DNA from: an uncultured Campylobacter sp.
GTDB taxonomy: Bacteria; Campylobacterota; Campylobacteria; Campylobacterales; Campylobacteraceae
Direction of reading: 5' to 3'
Assembly: GCA_934718785.1 (NCBI GenBank)
Contig: CAKVAF010000004.1
Coordinates: 39,830-103,829 of the forward strand
DNA length: 64,000 nt
How positions within the stretch are numbered: position 1 is the first letter of the stretch; every line of letters starts with the position of its first letter. Below, piece by piece: positions 1-7,153 of the stretch. The position numbers and the translations under genes were made by a program. Below the pieces are notes generated by a model. That model had not been told where the DNA came from, ran no database searches, and saw only the letters and a list, made by a program, of their open reading frames with translations.

Positions 1-324
1 TTGCGCCTGAGTTTTAGCAATTAAAGGGCGTGCTATGCTCGTTCCAAGCAAATATTCACCCTCATACAAAGCATTTGCTCGAAACATAGGAAAAACATAA
101 TCTCGCACAAACTCATCTTTTAAATCTTTAATGAAAATATTTTCTTCTTTTATGCCAAGGCTTAAAGCCTTTTTACGTGCAGGCTCAAGCTCCTCGCCCT
201 GTCCTATGTCAGCAGTAAAGGTTACAACCTCGCATTTATACTCATCTTGAAGCCATTTTAAAATAATACTTGTATCAAGCCCACCTGAGTAAGCTAAAAC
301 GACTTTTTTAACATCTTTTTGCAT
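1..324 (-). CDS. argG: Argininosuccinate synthase, N-terminal part (runs off the window)
   Basis: Argininosuccinate synthase joins citrulline and aspartate using ATP in the penultimate step of arginine synthesis. Only the first 108 codons are in the window; the reading frame is open to base 1. The N-terminal PP-loop YSGGLDTS is at residues 12-19, and the following residues match the family ([18 protein letters not shown]). The ATG at 324-322 is preceded on the minus strand by an AAGGA ribosome binding site (331-335) and a TATAAT box (355-360). It is the last gene of this edge and is separated from hemC by about 170 bases. Seen: the motif and the open frame. Inferred: that the remainder outside the window is intact. 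Confidence 0.93.
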   Translation of the reverse strand, partial: MQKDVKKVVLAYSGGLDTSIILKWLQDEYKCEVVTFTADIGQGEELEPARKKALSLGIKEENIFIKDLKDEFVRDYVFPMFRANALYEGEYLLGTSIARPLIAKTQAQ

Positions 325-354
325 GAAAAATCCTTAGAAAATTTATAAATTTGT

Positions 355-360
355 ATTATA
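355..360 (-). promoter_or_regulatory. -10 box of the argG promoter
   Basis: A TATAAT hexamer reads on the minus strand 31 bases upstream of the argG ATG, with an AAGGA site between them. Campylobacter vegetative promoters depend mainly on the -10 element, and no clear -35 is visible. Assigned by position only. Confidence 0.5.
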
Positions 361-491
361 GCTAAAAATAATTAAGCAAAGGTTTGAAAGTGAAATTTTA
401 AATAAAATGCAAAAAATAATAAAATATTAAAATAAAGCATCATCAAGAGTCATCAATTTAGTTTTAAATTATCACACTAGCTTTAAAAGCT

Positions 492-1424
492 TTATTCAAG
501 CATAGCCTTTGCTTTTTCTAAAAGCTCTTTTGCGCCTTTTGAAATAAACATTTGAGCGAAATTTAAGCCCGCGTTTTGATACTCGTTTTTTTTAATGATT
601 GATTTTTCTTGTAAAATTTCACTCGCATCAGGTAAGCCCAAAATAGCCCTAAGCTCTATATTTTCATCTTTTAAGCTCGCATTTACACCTATAGGCACCC
701 CACAACTGCCCTCTAAAGTGGCGATAAACTGCCTTTCAATATGCGTTTCTATCCTAGCTTTTTCATCATTTAAGCGCTCTAAAAGCTCTAAAAGCTCGTT
801 TTCTTTAATACTCTCAATGCCCAAAGCGCCCTGAGAAGCCGCAGGTATCATCTCATCTAAAGTAAAATCATAAATAAATTTCACTTCTTTATCTAAATTT
901 AGCCGCTCAATGCCAGCGCGCGCTAGAATGATAGCATCAAAGTCACCATTTTTAAGCTTTTGAATGCGCGAATTGACATTGCCACGAAGCGAGATAATCT
1001 CTAAATCGCTTCGCATCGCCAAAAGCTGCATTTTACGCCTAAGGCTTGTCGTGCCTACTTTTGCGCCCTTTGGCAAGGCTTTTAAGTCTTTATAATTTTC
1101 GCTCAGCAAGCTATCATGAATAGCGTGTCTTTTCATCACAGCAGCCAAAACAAGCCCTTGTGGTAGCTCGCTTGGCATATCTTTTAAACTATGCACGGCT
1201 AAATCAGCCCTTCTCTCAAGCATAGCCAGCTCAAGTTCTTTGGTAAAAAGCCCCTTGCCGCCGATTTTGGCCAAAGGCGTTTCAAGCATCACATCGCCTT
1301 TAGTTTTAAAACTCTCAAGGCTTATATTTAAGCTAGGATAAAGTTTTAACAAATTTTCTTTTACAAACTCACTTTGCCAAAGAGCGAGCGCGCTTTTTCT
1401 CGTGGCTATGATTAAATTTCGCAT
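492..1424 (-). CDS. hemC: Hydroxymethylbilane synthase (porphobilinogen deaminase)
   Basis: HemC polymerises four porphobilinogen molecules into hydroxymethylbilane for heme synthesis in the cytosol. The protein has 310 residues, the usual length. The dipyrromethane-cofactor cysteine is C241 in LEGSCGVPIG, and the catalytic aspartate is D82 in HSLKDMP. The basic substrate-binding motifs TTSLRR (125-130) and SLRGNV (145-150) are present. It is the last gene of a tightly packed minus-strand run (hemA, proS, FxsA-like, hemC), starting one base beyond the stop of the FxsA-like gene, so it is probably cotranscribed. The grouping of hemA and hemC around proS is also known from C. jejuni. Confidence 0.97.
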   Translation of the reverse strand: MRNLIIATRKSALALWQSEFVKENLLKLYPSLNISLESFKTKGDVMLETPLAKIGGKGLFTKELELAMLERRADLAVHSLKDMPSELPQGLVLAAVMKRHAIHDSLLSENYKDLKALPKGAKVGTTSLRRKMQLLAMRSDLEIISLRGNVNSRIQKLKNGDFDAIILARAGIERLNLDKEVKFIYDFTLDEMIPAASQGALGIESIKENELLELLERLNDEKARIETHIERQFIATLEGSCGVPIGVNASLKDENIELRAILGLPDASEILQEKSIIKKNEYQNAGLNFAQMFISKGAKELLEKAKAMLE

Positions 1425-1425
1425 T

Positions 1426-1875
1426 TTAATCCTTAATGATTTCTACATCGATGATTTCTTCATCCATGTATTTATTTTTTTGAAAATTTTGAGTGTATTT
1501 TTCATTAAAATTTGAATCTTTTTGATAAGTTTCATCAAAAAATTGCTTTTTAAAGTTCTTATTCGTTTCTTTATTTTTCATTCTCATATAAAAGCAAAAA
1601 ATAAGGATTAAAAGCCCTAGAAAAGAGCTTAAAACCCCTGGTATAATGAGCAAAAAAGCAGCTATAATAAAGCCAAATTGAGCCAGCATTTGCTTAGGGC
1701 TTAAAAGCTGAAATTCAAGCATATTTTTCCAAAACACAGCAAGCACCACCACACCTAAAGCAACACTTGCTAAAAGCAAAATCAAAAAATTACCAAAACC
1801 AAAGGCAAGAATAAAGGCTAAAGAGATAAAAAACTCACACAAAAAGGCGGGTAGTAGACTTATGCGGTAACTCAT
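1426..1875 (-). CDS. FxsA-family-like inner-membrane protein
   Basis: A 149-residue membrane protein of unknown role. The first 100 residues are strongly hydrophobic, with about four helical segments (roughly 8-30, 32-50, 65-82, 84-98). The PGVLSSFLGLLILIF stretch resembles the conserved core of the FxsA family (PGFLTDLLGLLLLLP type). The last 50 residues are polar and charged and probably cytoplasmic. The start overlaps the proS stop codon, which suggests translational coupling. C. jejuni has an equivalent gene between proS and hemC. The family link rests on the pattern of the membrane core and should be treated as tentative. Confidence 0.7.
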   Translation of the reverse strand: MSYRISLLPAFLCEFFISLAFILAFGFGNFLILLLASVALGVVVLAVFWKNMLEFQLLSPKQMLAQFGFIIAAFLLIIPGVLSSFLGLLILIFCFYMRMKNKETNKNFKKQFFDETYQKDSNFNEKYTQNFQKNKYMDEEIIDVEIIKD

Positions 1876-3587
1876 CCTAGCCTTTCTTTCAGGCTTTGCG
1901 CCAGTTCTTTAGGCTCTTTCAGGCTTAAAAGCTCTTTCTCAAGCCCCGCTCTTTTTACAAGCTCTAGCTCACCTGCTTCAAAACTTTTGCCGATAATGAG
2001 CGCATAATTCATCCCCATAAGCTCAAAATCATTCATCTTCACGCCAAAACGCTCATTTCTATCATCCAAAAGCACTTCTATGCCTAAATTTAAAAGCTCT
2101 TCATAAAGCGCGTTTGTAAAGTTTAAAGCCTTTTCATCTTTTATATTTGCTAATATTAAAACAAGCTTAAATGGACTTAAAATTTCATTCCACACTATGC
2201 CTTTTTCATCAAAACTAGCTTCCACCGCCACAGCTAAAAGCCTGCTTACGCCTATACCATAACAACCCATTAAAAAAGGCTTTGCCTTGCCATTTTCATC
2301 CAAAAATGTCGCATTCATAGCAGATGAGTATTTTTGTCCTAGCTTAAAAATGTGTCCTACTTCTATACCTTTGCTGAGCTTCAAAACGCCCCCGCAACAA
2401 GGACAGAAGTCATTTTCTTTAACTTCGGCTAAGTCCTTAAATCTTTCTTTATTTAAATTTTTAACTTCAATTCCTACTAAATGATAGTCTTTTTCATTAG
2501 CTCCCATTATCATCTGACTTTCGTTTTCAAGTTCTTTATCTATGAAAAAGTCTAAATTTTTTAAATTTACAAAGCCTATGAAGCCAGGCTCAAGACCAGC
2601 TTTTATCAGCTCATCTTCGCTAGCTTCTACGAGTTCTAGGGCGTTGCAAGCATTTTTTGCCTTAATTTCTTGTAGCTCATCATCGCCGCGCACGAAAAAA
2701 ACGACAAGCTTTTCTTTATCTTCATAAATCGCCTTTTTAACAACAGCTTTGATGGTATAAAAAGCATCGATTTTAAAAAACTCCGCCAAATCCTTAATCG
2801 TCTTTATGTTTGGCGTGTGAAATTTACTTGCGAAATTTGCCTGCGGTCTTTCTTTATCGCAAGTTCTTTTACTGCGCGTGGCTGCTTCGATATTTGCAGC
2901 ATAAGAACATTTTGAGCAAAGCAAGATATCATCTTCTCCGTTTTGTGCTAGCACCATAAATTCCTTACTTCCACTGCCCCCAATAGCCCCACTATCAGCC
3001 TCCACAGCCCTAAAATCAAACCCAAGCCTTGTAAAAATAGCACTATAAGTATCAAACATCACTTGAAATTCACGCTCTAAATCCACTTCATCAGCGTGGA
3101 AGCTGTATCCATCTTTCATCATAAACTCACGGCACCTTAAAAGTCCAAAGCGAGGCCTTGCCTCATCGCGAAATTTAAGCCCGATTTGATAAAGGTGCAG
3201 GGGCAGTTGCTTGTAGCTGGTGATTTTATTACGAATGAGTGCTAGCATAGCTTCTTCGTGCGTTGGACCTAGCACGAAGTCATTGTCTTTTCTATCTTTA
3301 AAGCGCAAAAGCTCCTTGCCAAAGATATCAAAGCGCCCACTTTCTTGCCAAAGTGCTGCTGGGCTAACAAAGCTCAAATTCACTTCTAAAGCTCCTGCTT
3401 TGTTCATTTCTTCACGCACGATTTTTTTTATCTTTTCTAAAACTCTAAGTCCAAGGGGCAAAAAATTATAAAGCCCAGCCCCGATTTGCTCGATAAAGCC
3501 CGCACGAAGCAAATAAATATGGCTTGGCAAAGTAGCGTCCTTTGGAGCTTCTTTGCTTGTAGGGGCGTAAAATTTGCTAAATTTCAT
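1872..3587 (-). CDS. proS: Prolyl-tRNA synthetase, bacterial type
   Basis: ProS charges tRNA-Pro. At 571 residues it has the length of the bacterial type carrying an editing insertion. Class II motif 2 is at 139-155 (FRDEARPRFGLLRCREF) and motif 3 begins at 441 (GCYGIGVSRLLA). The LGPTHEE element is at 106-112. The insertion between about 230 and 400 matches the YbaK-like domain that hydrolyses mischarged Ala-tRNA-Pro, flanked by cysteine pairs (CSKC, CPCC) that may bind a metal. The C-terminal anticodon-binding domain runs from about 470. It overlaps hemA by four bases and the FxsA-like gene by four, within one operon. Confidence 0.97.
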   Translation of the reverse strand: MKFSKFYAPTSKEAPKDATLPSHIYLLRAGFIEQIGAGLYNFLPLGLRVLEKIKKIVREEMNKAGALEVNLSFVSPAALWQESGRFDIFGKELLRFKDRKDNDFVLGPTHEEAMLALIRNKITSYKQLPLHLYQIGLKFRDEARPRFGLLRCREFMMKDGYSFHADEVDLEREFQVMFDTYSAIFTRLGFDFRAVEADSGAIGGSGSKEFMVLAQNGEDDILLCSKCSYAANIEAATRSKRTCDKERPQANFASKFHTPNIKTIKDLAEFFKIDAFYTIKAVVKKAIYEDKEKLVVFFVRGDDELQEIKAKNACNALELVEASEDELIKAGLEPGFIGFVNLKNLDFFIDKELENESQMIMGANEKDYHLVGIEVKNLNKERFKDLAEVKENDFCPCCGGVLKLSKGIEVGHIFKLGQKYSSAMNATFLDENGKAKPFLMGCYGIGVSRLLAVAVEASFDEKGIVWNEILSPFKLVLILANIKDEKALNFTNALYEELLNLGIEVLLDDRNERFGVKMNDFELMGMNYALIIGKSFEAGELELVKRAGLEKELLSLKEPKELAQSLKERLG

Positions 3588-4846
3588 TGATTTTCCTTAG
3601 TTTTGTTCTTTAAATCAAAGGCAAAGCTCAAGGCTTCTGCCATACTTTGACTTTGAATGCTATCATCTAGGCTTTTAAGCCTTTTAAAAGGCGTGTGCAA
3701 AAAGGCTTTTAAAACCTGCTCGATGAGCTTTTGCGCTTCTTTTGGGTCGCAGTTTTTAAGGTATTTTTTAGCTAAGGCCTTTTTAAACTCTTCATCTGCA
3801 AGCTTTTTAGCCTTTAAGTGTAAAGCCTTAATCACAGGGCTTGGCGTGATTTTTTCATTTTCTTTGACAAAATCACTTGTTGCTTTATTGATGAGTGCGT
3901 AAGCAATGCTAGCTTGCTCTTCTCTTAAAGCCAAGTTTTGCTTCACCACAGCTTCTAAATCATCGACTGCAAAGACGGCGTTTTTTTCGCTATTTTCAAC
4001 ATTAATATCGCGTGGCACGGCGATGTCGAAAAAATAGCGCTTAAAAGCGACTTCAGGCAAGTCTTTTTCATCGATGATGAAGCCCGCCGCATTTGTAGCA
4101 CTAAAAAAAAGCTCGCAAGTTTTTAAATAGCTCTTAAGCGTGCTTAAATCGTGCGCACTTACATTTTTGCCAAGGCTTGTGGCAAGCCCTTTTGCGCGCT
4201 CTAACTTTCTATTTAAAAGCACTATTTTAGCGCCATTTGCTAGCAAATGCTTGCACGCTAACTCGCTCATTTGCCCAGCACCAATAACAACGACTTCTCT
4301 ATCTTTTAAGCTTAAAAGCTCCTTAGCCTTAGAAACAGCCACTGATGAGACAGAAACAGCGTTTTTTGAAATTTGCGTTTCATTGCGAACTTTAGCCGCG
4401 CATTTAAAGGCAAAATGCACAGCGCGCGATAAATGAGTGGCACAGAATTTGTGATTTAAAGAAAGCAAAAAGGCATCTTTAAGCTGGCCGGCAATTTGCG
4501 TCTCGCCGATTACAAGGCTATCAAGCGAGCTTGCGACTGAAAAAAGATGGTGAATTGCTCCTGCTTCTTCGTAAAAATCAGCCCTTGTACTTAAATCCTG
4601 CACTTCAAGCTTGAAAAAGTTTGCTAGATTTTTAATGATTTGGGTGTTAGCCTTATTTAAATCATTCACAAAAGCAAAAATTTCAACTCTATTACAAGTG
4701 CTGATAATCAAGGCTTCTGGCGTGTTTTTATCCTTTGTGAGTAAATGCAAAAAATCAAGCTTTTGCGTCTCATTTGAAAAGGCAAATTTTTCCCTTAATG
4801 TTAAATCCGTGTTTTTATAACTCCAGCTCACACAAAAATAAGGCAT
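3584..4846 (-). CDS. hemA: Glutamyl-tRNA reductase
   Basis: HemA reduces glutamyl-tRNA to glutamate-1-semialdehyde with NADPH, the first committed step of the C5 heme pathway. The catalytic cysteine is C51 in ISTCNRVE. The conserved GETQIAGQLKDAF begins at residue 114, and the nucleotide-binding VVVIGAGQMSELA lies near residue 187. The length of 420 residues is normal. It sits directly after the polyprenyl synthase gene (shared base at 4846) and overlaps proS by four bases. The pairing of hemA, proS and hemC in one transcription unit links heme precursor synthesis with tRNA charging genes, as in C. jejuni. Confidence 0.97.
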   Translation of the reverse strand: MPYFCVSWSYKNTDLTLREKFAFSNETQKLDFLHLLTKDKNTPEALIISTCNRVEIFAFVNDLNKANTQIIKNLANFFKLEVQDLSTRADFYEEAGAIHHLFSVASSLDSLVIGETQIAGQLKDAFLLSLNHKFCATHLSRAVHFAFKCAAKVRNETQISKNAVSVSSVAVSKAKELLSLKDREVVVIGAGQMSELACKHLLANGAKIVLLNRKLERAKGLATSLGKNVSAHDLSTLKSYLKTCELFFSATNAAGFIIDEKDLPEVAFKRYFFDIAVPRDINVENSEKNAVFAVDDLEAVVKQNLALREEQASIAYALINKATSDFVKENEKITPSPVIKALHLKAKKLADEEFKKALAKKYLKNCDPKEAQKLIEQVLKAFLHTPFKRLKSLDDSIQSQSMAEALSFAFDLKNKTKENQ

Positions 4847-5751
4847 TAAAACTTCCTATCAAGCATAGCTAAAATCACTTCTTCAAGCTCTTTGCTTTTA
4901 TATTTTTCAACCGCTTTTAAAGCCTTTTGTGCGTAAGTTTTGGCTAAATTTAAACTCTCATCAACAAAGGGCTTGAGCTCTTTTTTAAGCTCATTTTGCG
5001 TTTTTGAAACAAGTTCTTTTTTGAAAAGCGTTTTTAATTTTTCTTCATTTTCTTTATTTTTTTGAGCCATTAAAATATAAGGCAGGGTCGTTTTACCCTC
5101 CTTAAAATCGCTCATAGCAGGCTTTCCTAGCGTTTTTTCATCGCTTATGATGTCTAAAATATCATCGATGAGCTGAAAGGCTATGCCTAGGCTTTTGCCA
5201 TATTCTTTAAAATCATTCGTATCAAGTCCTATTAGAAACGCAGAGCAAAATGAGCTGGCTTCAATGAGCGCAGCAGTTTTTAAATAAAGCATTTGCAGGT
5301 ATTTTTCTTTGTCTAAATTTAAACTCACACTTAAATTTATATCCAGCATTTCGCCCTTTGAAAGATTTAAAACCGCGTTTGAAACGCATTTTATAAGCTC
5401 TTTGTCAAAAAAAGAAAGCTCATAAAAGGCTTTGGAGTATAAAATATCGCCCAGCATAATGGCATTTTTTGCGCCAAACTCGGCGTTTATGCTCTTTGCG
5501 CCGCGCCTTAGCTTGCTCTCATCAATCACGTCATCGTGCAAAAGGCTTGCTAGATGAATGAGCTCGATGATGGCACAAAGCTTGTGAATTTGCTTCAAAG
5601 TGCTTTCACTTGGCACTTTAAGCCTAGCGATATTTAAAATGAGCTTGGAGCGCAGCATTTTGCCCATTTTAATATGAGTGAAAATTTCTTGTGCTGGGCT
5701 AAAGTCAAGTTCTTTGATAAAATTTTGAATTTCTTTTTCAATATTTTGCAA
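4846..5751 (-). CDS. Polyprenyl diphosphate synthase (trans type)
   Basis: A 301-residue trans-prenyltransferase that extends allylic diphosphates with isopentenyl diphosphate. The first aspartate-rich motif DDVID is at 73-77, followed by KLRRG, and the second, DDILD, is at 196-200. Such an enzyme probably makes the hexaprenyl-type side chain of menaquinone, because Campylobacter respires with menaquinone-6. Chain length cannot be read reliably from the sequence. The start ATG lies 21 bases past the stop of the exported-protein gene and its stop touches hemA, so it belongs to the same minus-strand operon. A second prenyl synthase for farnesyl diphosphate would be expected elsewhere in the genome. 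Confidence 0.93.
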   Translation of the reverse strand: MQNIEKEIQNFIKELDFSPAQEIFTHIKMGKMLRSKLILNIARLKVPSESTLKQIHKLCAIIELIHLASLLHDDVIDESKLRRGAKSINAEFGAKNAIMLGDILYSKAFYELSFFDKELIKCVSNAVLNLSKGEMLDINLSVSLNLDKEKYLQMLYLKTAALIEASSFCSAFLIGLDTNDFKEYGKSLGIAFQLIDDILDIISDEKTLGKPAMSDFKEGKTTLPYILMAQKNKENEEKLKTLFKKELVSKTQNELKKELKPFVDESLNLAKTYAQKALKAVEKYKSKELEEVILAMLDRKF

Positions 5752-5772
5752 ATTTTTTCCTTTAAATTCAGC

Positions 5773-6291
5773 TTAATTTATCGTGCGATTTTGATCAGCG
5801 CCCGGATTTTGCGGCACAGCAAAATCAATCATCGGCACGACTTGATTGCTCTTTGGAGGCGGCAGCAACGGGCTTTGATTATTATCTATAAACTTCACTT
5901 CCAAGCGACTTTCTTTATCTTCAATATAAATGCGAAATTTAGCTTCTTTGCGCTCAAAGGCTCTAAACTCAAGGATTAAACGCGCTCTATCAATGTGTGG
6001 ATTTGTAAAATCAGGGATCAAAGTTTGCGTCGCCCAGTTTAAATTGCGCCTTAAAGAAAGCACAAATTGACGCACGAAATTGCGGTATTTAGTGTGAATG
6101 ATGATTTTATTCGTATCCCACAAAGTCCAGTAAAAATCAAAAGTCTCAGGCGTTGTATCAAAGCCTAGCTCAGTGATTTTTACCCTTGCTTTTTCATCTT
6201 TTTTTAAAGAATAATCATAAATATGCTCAAAGCTTGGACCAGCCGCATTTAACAGGCTAAAAGAAAATAAAAATATAAAGAATTTTTTCAA
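5773..6291 (-). CDS. Exported protein of unknown function (Cj0540-like)
   Basis: A 172-residue protein with a clear signal peptide: a lysine start (MKK), a hydrophobic core FFIFLFSFSLL and a likely cleavage after NAA at about residue 18. The mature part is soluble, beta-rich in appearance and rich in aromatic residues (YDYSL, FDFYWTLWD), and ends in a proline-rich segment (LLPPPKS). No catalytic motif was recognised. It precedes the polyprenyl synthase gene by 21 bases. An exported protein occupies the same place in C. jejuni. A periplasmic location is inferred from the signal peptide; the role is unknown. Confidence 0.75.
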   Translation of the reverse strand: MKKFFIFLFSFSLLNAAGPSFEHIYDYSLKKDEKARVKITELGFDTTPETFDFYWTLWDTNKIIIHTKYRNFVRQFVLSLRRNLNWATQTLIPDFTNPHIDRARLILEFRAFERKEAKFRIYIEDKESRLEVKFIDNNQSPLLPPPKSNQVVPMIDFAVPQNPGADQNRTIN

Positions 6292-6726
6292 GCTTTTGCC
6301 TTTAATTTTTGATTCAATTTTTTCCTTTTTAATTATACAAAATTTTATTTTCTATGAAACTGCGCCGCAGTTTTTAAATTGATTTAAATTTAATTTTAAT
6401 TTTAGATTACCTTGCAATGACAAAGTAGTCTCATCACTACAAAGCCTTTAGGCTGGTGCAATCCATAATTTAATCACAAAAATAAAGAATGAATTGCCAC
6501 GAATTTACTTCGTAAATTCTCGCAATGACGGCGGATTTAAATTTTTCTTAAAATTAAAATTATACAAAATTTTTATTTTTTATGAAACCTAGCCGCTGTT
6601 TTGATTTTACTTTCAAATTTAATTTTAAATTTAGATTGCTTCGCTACGCTCGCAATGACGCAGTAAAGATACAAATTTTCAAACTCGCTCATTTATCGCC
6701 AAAAGCGGGGCCGTCTTTGCCAAAAT
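6292..6726. repeat. Intergenic stretch filled by dispersed MITE-like repeat material
   Basis: No gene is seen here. The stretch holds two partial copies of a repeat found in four other gaps of this window. The first (about 6357-6545) starts near a GCGCCGCAG segment and contains TTGCAATGAC, GCAATCCA, GAATTGCCACG and CTCGCAATGAC. The second (about 6590-6652) contains AGCCGCTGTTTT and GATTGCTTCGCTACGCTCG followed by CAATGACG. The arms are imperfect inverted repeats that could fold into hairpins. Confidence 0.6.
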
Positions 6727-6990
6727 TCAGCCCTCTTGTCCTAAAATTTGTGCCCCCAACCCTATATAAATATCATTCTTACGCTGAGCTATCAAATCAT
6801 CATTAAGGCTTTGAAATTCCTTGATTCTTTGCTCATCAACGCCCATTTTTTCTAAAAGCTCAAACATCGCTATATGCTCGCTGATAAAGGCGTCCATAGC
6901 CTTTTCAACAGCCCCTGCATTCGCTGTTTTTAAGATGCTTGTAAAGTGCTCCTTAGGCTCTTTGCTAAACATCTCATCAAAAATGTCCAT
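6727..6990 (-). CDS. DUF2018 family protein (HP0242-like)
   Basis: An 87-residue acidic, all-helical protein with no membrane segment. Its pattern, an amino-terminal EMF.KEP..HF, a central run of leucine-rich helices and the C-terminal RKNDIYIGLGAQIL, matches the DUF2018 family of Helicobacter and Campylobacter. The family member HP0242 is known for a knotted homodimer fold. The molecular role is unknown. It is divergent from ftsK and isolated by repeat-rich sequence on its downstream side. In C. jejuni the corresponding gene lies beside oorC, whereas here ftsK and an FMN-binding protein gene intervene. The family assignment is by remembered motif, without a search. Confidence 0.72.
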   Translation of the reverse strand: MDIFDEMFSKEPKEHFTSILKTANAGAVEKAMDAFISEHIAMFELLEKMGVDEQRIKEFQSLNDDLIAQRKNDIYIGLGAQILGQEG

Positions 6991-7113
6991 TTCTCGCCCT
7001 TTCTTTGAAAAATTCTTCAGCTTTTAAGACAATTAAAATTTAGATTATAAGATTTTATTATTTAAAAGTAAATTAAGAAAGCAAATTTAATGCGAGTTTT
7101 TGGCATTTTTGGC

Positions 7114-7119
7114 TATAAT
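7114..7119 (+). promoter_or_regulatory. -10 box of the ftsK promoter
   Basis: TATAAT lies 34 bases before the ATG at 7154, behind a T-rich stretch. Its position inside the longer open frame beginning at TTG 7100 argues that translation starts at 7154. Confidence 0.5.
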
Positions 7120-7153
7120 AAGGCTTTTAAATTTTCAAGGACAACTCAAAATA

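Noticed and set aside
7100..7153. Earlier TTG start of ftsK adding 18 residues
   Set aside because: A TATAAT box at 7114 and an AAGGACA site before ATG 7154 place the start downstream.
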